Shown: in pieces, positions 16,824-23,432 of the stretch
How positions within the stretch are numbered: position 1 is the stretch's first letter
Layout: every line of letters starts with the position of its first letter
Assembly: GCA_009377395.1 (NCBI GenBank)
Contig: WHUB01000037.1
Location: forward strand, 1-39,622
Length of the DNA: 39,622 bases
Origin: Actinophytocola sp.
Lineage (GTDB): Bacteria; Actinomycetota; Actinomycetes; Mycobacteriales; Pseudonocardiaceae
Direction: 5' to 3'
The notes under the pieces: generated by a model
The model's input: only the letters and a program-made list of their open reading frames with translations
Told to the model about the DNA's origin: nothing
Database searches by the model: none
Position numbers and translations under genes: made by a program

Positions 16824-17599
16824 TGTCCGAGTGGCTGGCGCTGCGGGAGGACGCCGACGCCGCCGCCCGCGCGACCGAGCTACTCGACCCGCTGCGGGCG
16901 AGCCTGCCGGACGGCCCGCTGGTCATCCGCGACCTCGGATGCGGCACCGGCGCGAACCTTCGCTGGCTGGCCCCTCGGCTGCCGGGACCGCAGCGGTGGA
17001 TCCTGCACGACCACGACGCGGAGCTGCTGGCCCTCGCCACCGCTGGCACCGTCAGCGCGGCGGACGGCACCCCGGTCACCACCCAGACCAACCACTCCGA
17101 CCTCACCCGACTGTGCCCCGCCGACCTCGCGGGCACCTCGCTGCTGACCGCCTCGGCGTTGCTGGACCTGCTCCGCGAGGCCGCCGTCGAGTCACTGGCC
17201 GAGGCCTGCTGCGCCGCTCGGTGCCCGGCGCTGCTGACGCTGTCGGTCGCCGGACGGGTCGAGCTGGCACCGGCCGATCCGCTGGACGCCGAGATCGCCG
17301 CCGCGTTCAACGACCACCAGCGGCGCGACGGGCTGCTCGGCCCGGACGCGCCCGCCGTCACTGCGGCGGCCTTCCGGCGCCGTGGCCGGGAGGTGCTCAG
17401 CAGGCCGAGCCCGTGGCGGCTCGGCGCCGGACAGGCCGACCTGACCGCGCGGTGGCTGACGGAGTGGTGCGAGGCCGCCGTCGAGCAGCGCCCGGACCTC
17501 GCCACCGACGTCGAGGACTACCTGCGCCGTCGGCTGCGAGCATGCGCCGCCGGGCGGCTGCGGGTGACCGTGGACCACGTGGACCTACTCGCTCGGTGA
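16823..17599 (+). CDS. Class I SAM-dependent methyltransferase
   Basis: This 258-residue protein has SAM motif I VIRDLGCGTGANLRWLAP near residue 34, followed by the acidic strand ILHDHD. The second half is family-specific, with a conserved-looking FNDHQRRDGLLGPDAP segment. ATG at 16823 overlaps the glycosyltransferase stop (TGATG). It would methylate an intermediate of the locus; the target is not deducible. Its 3' end overlaps the convergent creatininase-family gene by 15 bp. Confidence 0.82.
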   Translation: MSEWLALREDADAAARATELLDPLRASLPDGPLVIRDLGCGTGANLRWLAPRLPGPQRWILHDHDAELLALATAGTVSAADGTPVTTQTNHSDLTRLCPADLAGTSLLTASALLDLLREAAVESLAEACCAARCPALLTLSVAGRVELAPADPLDAEIAAAFNDHQRRDGLLGPDAPAVTAAAFRRRGREVLSRPSPWRLGAGQADLTARWLTEWCEAAVEQRPDLATDVEDYLRRRLRACAAGRLRVTVDHVDLLAR

Positions 17600-18214
17600 C
17601 AGCACCGCGAGATAGCCGGCGAACGACTCGGCCAGGCTGGCGAGAAACGCCCGGCCCTTCGCGGCGGACGCCAGCGACGGCCGGCCGACGACGCCCGAGT
17701 CGGAGTACGGCGACAGCCCGAGAGTGAGCAGGATGGACGTCTCGATCTCCCCGGCGTGCATGTCGCTGTCCGGCGGGGTCACGATCCCGGCGGCAGCGCA
17801 CGCGGCCCGCCAGTCGAGCGGACCGGGAAACAGCGCCATGCGCTGCCCGTCCTGCACCACGTTGCCGAGCACGTAGTTCCCGCCGTGCCCGTTGACCACG
17901 ACCAGCCCTGAGGCCACCGACGCGGCGATGTCGCGGACCATCGCGGCCAGGGTGGCCGAGGAGATGCTGACCGTGCCCGGCCAGGCGGCGTGCTCGTGCG
18001 AGCAGGAGATCGTCACCGGCGGCAGCCGTCGCACCGGATAGCAGTCGGCGATCTCTCGCGCGATGGCGCACGCGATGAGGGTGTCGGTGGCGAGCGGCAG
18101 GCACGGGCCGTGCTGCTCGAAGCTGCCGACCGGGAGGACGGCCACGCTCGCCCGGCGATGGGCTTCGTCCACAGTGGTGTCCAGCGGCACGAGGGCGGAG
18201 TCTGCGTCGGTCAT
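17585..18214 (-). CDS. Creatininase-family amidohydrolase
   Basis: This 209-residue enzyme shows the creatininase metal sites: VGSFEQHGPCLPLATDT (Glu, His, Asp), VNGHGGN and MHAGEIETS. The superfamily includes creatininase, MftE of mycofactocin biosynthesis and ArfB, the archaeal formamide hydrolase acting on a GTP-derived pyrimidine. It starts 18 bp from the divergent GTP cyclohydrolase II gene, so the pair echoes the archaeal flavin/F420 pathway. The GTP cyclohydrolase II reaction already loses formate, so the hydrolysed bond here must be a different one. All metal ligands are intact. No ribosome site precedes the ATG, suggesting leaderless expression. Confidence 0.85.
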   Translation of the reverse strand: MTDADSALVPLDTTVDEAHRRASVAVLPVGSFEQHGPCLPLATDTLIACAIAREIADCYPVRRLPPVTISCSHEHAAWPGTVSISSATLAAMVRDIAASVASGLVVVNGHGGNYVLGNVVQDGQRMALFPGPLDWRAACAAAGIVTPPDSDMHAGEIETSILLTLGLSPYSDSGVVGRPSLASAAKGRAFLASLAESFAGYLAVLSPSE

Positions 18215-18219
18215 CCCCG

Positions 18220-18226
18220 TACCCTA
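18220..18226. promoter_or_regulatory. Overlapping bidirectional -10 elements (leaderless divergent pair)
   Basis: TACCCTA reads TACCCT on the plus strand and TAGGGT on the minus strand, both fitting TANNNT. Each lies 6 nt from the start codon it faces: ATG 18232 to the right and ATG 18214 to the left. The predicted transcription starts are thus 18 bp apart, the geometry described for symmetric bidirectional promoters. Confidence 0.5.
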
Positions 18227-18231
18227 GGCCG

Positions 18232-18986
18232 ATGAGCGACGGTGCGATCGAGTACGGGATCGCGGCCGGGGACGTGGCGGAGTCCGATCTGGTCACGAGC
18301 CGAGGGGTGTTCGCGCGGTGGCCTTCCGCGATCCGGTCGACGGCCATGAGCATCTGGCGCTGGTGCTCGGCGAGCGACGGCAGGACATGCTGGTCCGGGT
18401 TCATTCCGAGTGCCTCACCGGCGACGTCTTCGGCGCACTGCGCTGCGAGTGCGGGCAGCAGCTCGATGCCGCGTTCGACGCGATCCAGCGCGAGGGCAGC
18501 GGGATCGTGGTGTGCCTGCGCGGCCACGAGGGGCGCGGCATCGGCCTGCTGGCCAAGCTGAAGACGCACGCGTTGCAGGACAGCGCCGGGCTGGACACCG
18601 TCGACTCCGCGACGGCGCTCGGCCTGCCGGTGGACGTCCGGGACTTCGGTCCGGCGGCGCGGGTGCTCGGCTACCTCGGGGTGCGGTCGGTGCGGCTGCT
18701 GACGAACAACCGCGAGAAGGTCCGGGCGCTGCGGTCGCACGGCATCCGGGTCAGCGCGCGGGTGCCGCTGCCGGTCGGCCCGAACGACCACAACGTGCGT
18801 TACCTGACCGCGAAACGGGACCGGCTCGGGCACGACCTGCCGCAGCTACGGGTACAGGATGCGGTGGCACAGCGCGGGCAGGGTGCCGTCGGCCAGCCGG
18901 GGCATGACGGCGGGCAGCTCGCCGAACGGGCTCTCGCCGGTGATGAGCGCGTCGAACGCGGGGTCGGCGAGCAGCTGGAGGGCTAG
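18232..18986 (+). CDS. GTP cyclohydrolase II homologue, frameshifted near the N-terminus
   Basis: Two frames together encode a RibA-type GTP cyclohydrolase II. The frame from ATG 18232 gives the N-terminus (ESDLVTSRGVF). From about 18312 homology moves to another frame: FRDPVDGHEHLALVLG, zinc site ECLTGDVFGALRCECG, LRGHEGRGIGLLAKLK, then LTNNREKVRAL and KRDRLGHDLP. One missing base after GTGTTC would restore the family pattern VFRAVAFRD. As read, the first frame stops at 18561, and only an internal GTG at 18318 gives a long product, without the first 29 residues. The active-site region is otherwise intact. The stop at 18984 makes the 3' end overlap the convergent dehydrogenase by 141 bp. Either a recent mutation or a sequencing error is possible. 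Confidence 0.72.
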
Positions 18987-19820
18987 CGCCATCCGGTCGG
19001 CGAACTCGCGTCGCCCGCGACGTGCCGGGGGCAGCATGCCGACCTGGCTGCCCTGGATGGCCAGCCGTCGCGAGTGGAACGCCTCGCCGAGCGGCACCAT
19101 GACCTCGCGGTCGCCGTACCAGCTCAGCTCGATCACGCTGCCGTCCGCCGCGAGCAGGTCGAGCGACCTGGCGAGGCCCTCGCCGGTGCCGCTGGTGTGG
19201 AAGACGAAGTCGCAGTCCATCTGGGCGTTCGGCGGTTCGGCGAACGCCACGCCGAGGGCTTCGGCGACCGGCACCCGCGACGGGTCGACGTCGACGAGCT
19301 GCACCCGCGCGCCGGGCAGCCCGGCCAGCACCCCGGCGACCGCGCAGCCGACCATGCCCGCCCCGACGACGGCGATCCGGTCGCCGACCAGCGGCGCCGC
19401 GTCCCACGCGGCGTTCACCGCCGTCTCCACCGTCCCGGCGAGCACCGCCCGCTCCGGCGGGACGTCGTCGGGGATCGGGGTCACCGCACCGGCCGGGACG
19501 ACGTAGCGAGTCTGGTGTGGGTAGAGGCAGAACACCGGCCGGCCCAGCAGCTCCGGCTGGCCCTCCTCGACAACGCCGACGTTGAGGTAGCCGTACTTGA
19601 CCGGACCGGGGAAGTCGCCGTCCTGGAACGGCGCCCGCATCGTCTCGTGCTGGCTGGGTGGCACGCGGCCGTCGAAGACGAGCGCCTCCGTCCCCCGGCT
19701 CACCGCCGAGTACAGCGTGCGGACGCCGATCTCGCCCGGCCCGACGTCGGGCAACGGCACCGGCTGGATCTCCCCGGCGCCGGGGGAGCGCAGCCAGTAG
19801 GCGTTCGCGGTGCGTTCCAT
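18846..19820 (-). CDS. MDR-family zinc-type alcohol dehydrogenase (BchC-like)
   Basis: This 324-residue medium-chain dehydrogenase/reductase has a GroES-like half (SRGTEALVFDGRVP, then YGYLNVGVVEEG) and a Rossmann half with IAVVGAGMVGCAVAGVLAG. The classical Cys/His catalytic zinc ligands of alcohol dehydrogenases are not evident, as in BchC-type members that oxidise ring-attached hydroxyethyl groups. It would oxidise an alcohol or reduce a ketone of the locus product with NAD(P). The start at 19820 diverges from the DoxX-like gene; its 3' end overlaps the GTP cyclohydrolase II reading frame. Confidence 0.82.
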   Translation of the reverse strand: MERTANAYWLRSPGAGEIQPVPLPDVGPGEIGVRTLYSAVSRGTEALVFDGRVPPSQHETMRAPFQDGDFPGPVKYGYLNVGVVEEGQPELLGRPVFCLYPHQTRYVVPAGAVTPIPDDVPPERAVLAGTVETAVNAAWDAAPLVGDRIAVVGAGMVGCAVAGVLAGLPGARVQLVDVDPSRVPVAEALGVAFAEPPNAQMDCDFVFHTSGTGEGLARSLDLLAADGSVIELSWYGDREVMVPLGEAFHSRRLAIQGSQVGMLPPARRGRREFADRMALALQLLADPAFDALITGESPFGELPAVMPRLADGTLPALCHRILYP

Positions 19821-19839
19821 TCCGGACCCCGATTTCGCC

Positions 19840-19845
19840 TATCGT
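19840..19845 (+). promoter_or_regulatory. Probable -10 box for a leaderless transcript (DoxX-like gene)
   Basis: TATCGT fits TANNNT and ends 6 nt before the ATG at 19852, with no ribosome site in between. It matches the architecture at 15414, 18220 and 21940. Confidence 0.45.
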
Positions 19846-19851
19846 GAACCC

Positions 19852-20280
19852 ATGGCACAGGACGGATCATTCGCCCGCCGGACACCGTACGACAAGACGG
19901 TGCTCAACGTCGTGTGCTGGCTGCTGCAGATCGCGCTCGCGGTGTTCCTGGTGGTCCAGTCGGCCATCCCGCTGTACCAAGGCGGGGAGTACAACATCGA
20001 GACCTTCGACCGGATCGGCTTCGGCCAGTGGTTCCGCTACTTCACCGCCACCGTCGAGACCGCCGGGGCGATCGGCCTGCTGATCCCGCCGCTGGCCGGG
20101 CTGGCCGCGCTGGGGCTGGTCGGCGTCATGATCGGCGCCATCACGACCGAGCTAACCGTGCGCACGGCCGCCGGTGCGGTGCTGCCCCTCGAACTGCTCG
20201 TGCTCTTCGCGCTGGTGGCCTGGTACCGGTGGCCGAAGACCAGGGAGCTGCTCACGCGGGTGGCCGGCCGAAGGCGGTGA
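19852..20280 (+). CDS. DoxX-like small membrane protein
   Basis: This 142-residue protein has four hydrophobic helices starting at NVVCWLLQIALAVFLVVQS (near residue 19), followed by FRYFTATVETAGAIGLLIPP, which is typical of the DoxX/DoxX-like family. A basic C-terminus ends it. DoxX-like proteins are often linked to redox or quinone chemistry, but no specific reaction can be given. It sits inside the pterin-like locus and its 3' end overlaps the convergent membrane sulfatase-like gene by 29 bp. Confidence 0.78.
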   Translation: MAQDGSFARRTPYDKTVLNVVCWLLQIALAVFLVVQSAIPLYQGGEYNIETFDRIGFGQWFRYFTATVETAGAIGLLIPPLAGLAALGLVGVMIGAITTELTVRTAAGAVLPLELLVLFALVAWYRWPKTRELLTRVAGRRR

Positions 20281-21823
20281 GGAACCGGTCGCGGAAGGCG
20301 TCCATCGGCCACACCGGGGCGTCCGGGCCGGGCCGCAGCCCGCGCTGCCAGCCCCAGTCGGCGATCCGGTCGAGGACGTCGCGGTCGCGGGCGAGGACGG
20401 TGATCGGCACGTCCCGGCTGGCGTGCGCAGCGGCGACCGCCGGGTCCGGTTGATGATCGCCCAGCAGGATGAGCACCAGGTCGTCGTCGCCGTAGGTCCG
20501 CAGATAGGAGATCAGCGTGCGCAGCGAGTACGCGATGGTGTCGGCGTACTCGGCGCGGGGCGCGGGCCTGCCCGCGAAGTCGGAGCGGTCGCCGATGCCG
20601 GACCACGAGACCAGCCGGGGGACCGAGCGCCACGGCCAGTGGCTGGAGACGAGGTCGATCTCGGCCATCACCGGCGGGTGCGCACCGGCGAGCTCCGCCC
20701 GGTGGAAGGCCGCGAGGGTGTACTGGTCGGGGGTCGTGAAGAACGAGAGGTCCGGGCCGCGGTACCCGATGTCGCGGGCGTCGTAATACCCGTCGAAGCC
20801 GTAGAAGGTGTGCTCGGGCCATTCCTCGGTGTTCGCCGGCATGACGCCGACCGTGCGCCAGCCCGCGCGGTCGAAGGCGCGGCTGAGGGTGAGCCGATCG
20901 CTGCCGACCACGGTGTCGTAGCGGAGCTGGTTGTCCACCCAGAGGCCGGACTGGAGCGTGGCGTGCGCGAGCCAGCTGATGCCGCCGATGGTGGGCGAGG
21001 TGAGGAAGGCGCTGCGCGCGCCGAACCCGGCCGTCCCGGCGCCGAGCACCTCGTTGACCTGCGGGTGGTCGAGCGCGACCCGGCCGTAGCTCTCGACGAA
21101 GGTGACGAGGACGTCCTTGCCGCGCAGCCCGGTGAGCAGTTCGTCGCCAGGGACGTCCCGGAAGGCGTCGGTGGTCAGGTCGGCCGCGAACCGCCGCTGG
21201 TCCTGGAAGTCCGCGCCCACCTGGCGCACCCGCTCGTACGCGACGGCGGCGGCGCTGCGGGCGGCGATCGGCTCGCCCGGAGCGATCCGCACACCGGAGA
21301 CAGCGCAGACGATCCACACCAGCGCGAGCGCCAGCGTGGTCCGAGCCGCGGCGGCGCGGTGGTCGACGACGACGCGCGTCAGCCGCACCACCGCGCCGGA
21401 ACCCGCCGCCACCAGCCCCACCGCGAGCAGGGCCGCGAGCACGACGAGTGCGGTGGCCGCGACGCGACTGAACTGGCCTGCCAGGATCTCGACGGCGGGT
21501 CCGAACGAGTGCCAGTCGTACGCCGCGTGGAACGACCGGTCGAGCACCGACCGGAATCCGATGTCGAGGATCGTCAGCAGCACGAGCAGCCCGACTGCCG
21601 CCCCGAGGCCGACCGCCACCACGCGCCGGGCGCGCGCCGGGAGCAGCAGCAAGATCGGGACGGCGAGCAGCGCGTCCACCGGGATCCGGGCGAACGACCA
21701 GGGCGTGATCCGGCCGGTGTTGTTCGGGGCGAGCAGGGCGAACGCCACCAGCAGGCAGGCCAGGACGGTGACCGCCGACGCCACGACGCGGCGGCCTCGC
21801 CGCGCGGTCGTCGTTGGCTCCAT
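20252..21823 (-). CDS. Membrane sulfatase/phosphoglycerol-transferase-like protein
   Basis: This protein of about 523 residues has five N-terminal transmembrane helices and an extracellular alkaline-phosphatase-superfamily domain, as in LtaS and phosphoethanolamine transferases. Metal-site blocks seen are VTFVESYGRVAL (Glu), SPTIGGISWLAHAT (Ser/Thr nucleophile area) and ILLGDHQPD (Asp-His). It could move a phospho-alcohol headgroup from a lipid to a cell-surface acceptor. A CDP-alcohol phosphatidyltransferase gene diverges from it, which fits a lipid donor. ATG at 21823 follows a GGGGGCG run; a GTG at 21850 would add nine residues. Confidence 0.78.
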   Translation of the reverse strand: MEPTTTARRGRRVVASAVTVLACLLVAFALLAPNNTGRITPWSFARIPVDALLAVPILLLLPARARRVVAVGLGAAVGLLVLLTILDIGFRSVLDRSFHAAYDWHSFGPAVEILAGQFSRVAATALVVLAALLAVGLVAAGSGAVVRLTRVVVDHRAAAARTTLALALVWIVCAVSGVRIAPGEPIAARSAAAVAYERVRQVGADFQDQRRFAADLTTDAFRDVPGDELLTGLRGKDVLVTFVESYGRVALDHPQVNEVLGAGTAGFGARSAFLTSPTIGGISWLAHATLQSGLWVDNQLRYDTVVGSDRLTLSRAFDRAGWRTVGVMPANTEEWPEHTFYGFDGYYDARDIGYRGPDLSFFTTPDQYTLAAFHRAELAGAHPPVMAEIDLVSSHWPWRSVPRLVSWSGIGDRSDFAGRPAPRAEYADTIAYSLRTLISYLRTYGDDDLVLILLGDHQPDPAVAAAHASRDVPITVLARDRDVLDRIADWGWQRGLRPGPDAPVWPMDAFRDRFLTAFGRPPA

Positions 21824-21939
21824 CGACGCCCCCGGTGTTGTCTGTTTCACAGCCTGGGACCTTCGCCAGCTGTCGGGTCGCAGCCGCGAGCACGCTACGG
21901 CGGTCGGCCGTTCGGGCAGGGCGATCGCCCTACCGCGGT

Positions 21940-21945
21940 TACGAT
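21940..21945 (+). promoter_or_regulatory. Probable -10 box for a leaderless transcript (CDP-alcohol transferase)
   Basis: TACGAT fits TANNNT and ends 7 nt before the GTG start at 21953. No ribosome site lies between them. Confidence 0.45.
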
Positions 21946-21952
21946 CCAGAAC

Positions 21953-22669
21953 GTGACGATAGCCGAACGCGGACGGTTCGCCGCCGCCCTGGGCGGGCCG
22001 GTGGCGGGGCTGGTAGTCCAGCTCGGTCAGCTGGCGGCGCTGTCGGTCGGCTGGGGGCTCGGGCTGGCGGGCTGGCTGGCGGGGACGATGTACGGCGTGG
22101 TCTCCACCGTGCTGCTGGTGGCGGCGTTGCGCCGGTCCCCGGCTGGCAGGCTCGGTCCGGCCGACCTGGTCACCCTCGCCCGGTCGACGTTGGTCGGCTC
22201 GGTGACCGCGCTCGTCGTCGCCGACCTCGGCGGCGTGCCTGCCGAACGACCGGTCCTGGTGTCGATCGCGACGGTGGCATTGCTGCTGGATGCGGTGGAC
22301 GGCCGGGTGGCCCGCGCGACCGGAACCGCGTCCGCGCTCGGCGCGCGGTTCGACATGGAGGTCGACGCGTTCCTGCTCGCAGTGTTGAGCGTGTCCCTCG
22401 CGCCCTCGCTCGGCGCCTGGGTGCTCGCCATCGGGGGGATGCGGTATGCGTTCGTCGCGGCGGGCTGGGTGCTGCCATGGCTGCGTGCCCCGGTGCCGCC
22501 GAGCTTCGCCCGCAAGACGGTCGCCGCCGCGCAGGGCGTCGCCCTCGTCGTTGCAAGCGCGGGGCTGTTGGGGCGGCCGCTCGAGACGGTCATCGTCGGC
22601 CTGGCGCTGGTGCTGCTGGTCTGGTCGTTCGGCCGCGATATCGTGTGGTTGTGGCGGGCAAGGGGGTAG
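21953..22669 (+). CDS. CDP-alcohol phosphatidyltransferase
   Basis: This 238-residue membrane enzyme has the complete family signature D-x2-DG-x2-AR-x8-G-x3-D-x3-D in LLDAVDGRVARATGTASA and the following GARFDMEVD. About six hydrophobic helices surround it. The family joins CDP-diacylglycerol, or another CDP-alcohol, to an alcohol at the membrane. GTG at 21953 was chosen from the -10 spacing and the loss of homology upstream. The next gene starts 2 bp after its stop, so they form an operon with the RibD-like reductase. Which headgroup it handles is unknown. Confidence 0.85.
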   Translation: MTIAERGRFAAALGGPVAGLVVQLGQLAALSVGWGLGLAGWLAGTMYGVVSTVLLVAALRRSPAGRLGPADLVTLARSTLVGSVTALVVADLGGVPAERPVLVSIATVALLLDAVDGRVARATGTASALGARFDMEVDAFLLAVLSVSLAPSLGAWVLAIGGMRYAFVAAGWVLPWLRAPVPPSFARKTVAAAQGVALVVASAGLLGRPLETVIVGLALVLLVWSFGRDIVWLWRARG

Positions 22670-22671
22670 CG

Positions 22672-23334
22672 GTGCGCCCGTACGTGTTGCTCAGCGTCGC
22701 CACCAGCATCGACGGCTACATCGACGACACCAGTGCCGAGACGCTGGTGCTGTCCGGCGCCGAGGACAAGGACCGGGTCGACGGGGTGCGGGCGGACTGC
22801 GACGCCATCCTGGTCGGCGCGGGCACCATCCGGGCCGACAACCCCCGGATCGAGGTCAGCGAGCGGCGGCGCAAGGAGCGGATGGCGCGTGGCGTGGCGG
22901 AGTATCCGCTCAAGGTGACGGTCACCGGCAGCGGTGATCTCGACCCGGGGCTGCGGTTCTGGCGGCACGGAGCCGGCAGGATGGTGTACACAGTGGACCA
23001 TGCCGTGAGCGCGCTGCGGGCGCGGCTGGATGGGCTGGCCGAGGTCGTCGCTCTCGGCGCGGAGGTCGATTTCGGTGCGCTGCTGGACGACCTGGGCGAC
23101 CGGGGTGTCGGCAGGCTCATGGTGGAAGGCGGCGGCCAGATCCACACCGCGTTGCTTTCCAGAGGGCTGGTCGACGAGATCCAGCTGGCGATCGCGCCGA
23201 TCGTCGTCGGTCAACGTGGTGCGCCGCGCTTCCTGAACCCAGCCAGCTACCCGGGCGCGCCGACCCGGCGGATGTATCTCGCCGAGACCCAGACGATCGG
23301 CGATGTCGTGCTGCTGCGCTATCTGGCGCGATGA
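22672..23334 (+). CDS. RibD C-terminal domain (dihydrofolate reductase-fold) reductase
   Basis: This 220-residue protein matches the RibD-C/DHFR-like fold: LLSVATSIDGYIDD at the N-terminus, ILVGAGTIRADNPRIEV, and the NADPH-site segment LMVEGGGQIHTALL, then VDEIQLAIAPIVVG. In riboflavin synthesis this domain reduces the ribosyl side chain of the GTP cyclohydrolase II-derived pyrimidine. Here it lacks the deaminase domain, and the same locus encodes GTP cyclohydrolase II, so a parallel diaminopyrimidine pathway is plausible. AAGGGGG lies 5 nt before the GTG start. It could instead be a stand-alone reductase feeding riboflavin. Confidence 0.85.
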   Translation: MRPYVLLSVATSIDGYIDDTSAETLVLSGAEDKDRVDGVRADCDAILVGAGTIRADNPRIEVSERRRKERMARGVAEYPLKVTVTGSGDLDPGLRFWRHGAGRMVYTVDHAVSALRARLDGLAEVVALGAEVDFGALLDDLGDRGVGRLMVEGGGQIHTALLSRGLVDEIQLAIAPIVVGQRGAPRFLNPASYPGAPTRRMYLAETQTIGDVVLLRYLAR

Positions 23335-23371
23335 GACGGAACGCCGCTATTTTCAACATATAGCGCACCGG

Positions 23372-23390
23372 GGGACTTGCGGCAAGACCC
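23372..23390. promoter_or_regulatory. Rifamycin-associated element (RAE)-like inverted repeat
   Basis: GGGACTTGCGGCAAGACCC has the structure GGG-N-CTTGC-N-GCAAG-N-CCC. This agrees, from memory, with the RAE found upstream of rifamycin-inducible resistance genes in actinobacteria. It lies 42 bp before the helicase start and nothing else in the window resembles it. A rifamycin-responsive switch for the helR-type gene is the natural reading. Confidence 0.75.
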
Positions 23391-23432
23391 GGGTCGTACC
23401 GCACAATCAGCCGGCACGTTGAGGAGGGGCAT

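Noticed and set aside
20174-21952. Long open frame on the plus strand leading into the CDP-alcohol transferase
   Set aside because: It lies antisense to the membrane sulfatase-like gene and its translation has no recognisable domain. Only the part from 21953 carries the transferase signature.
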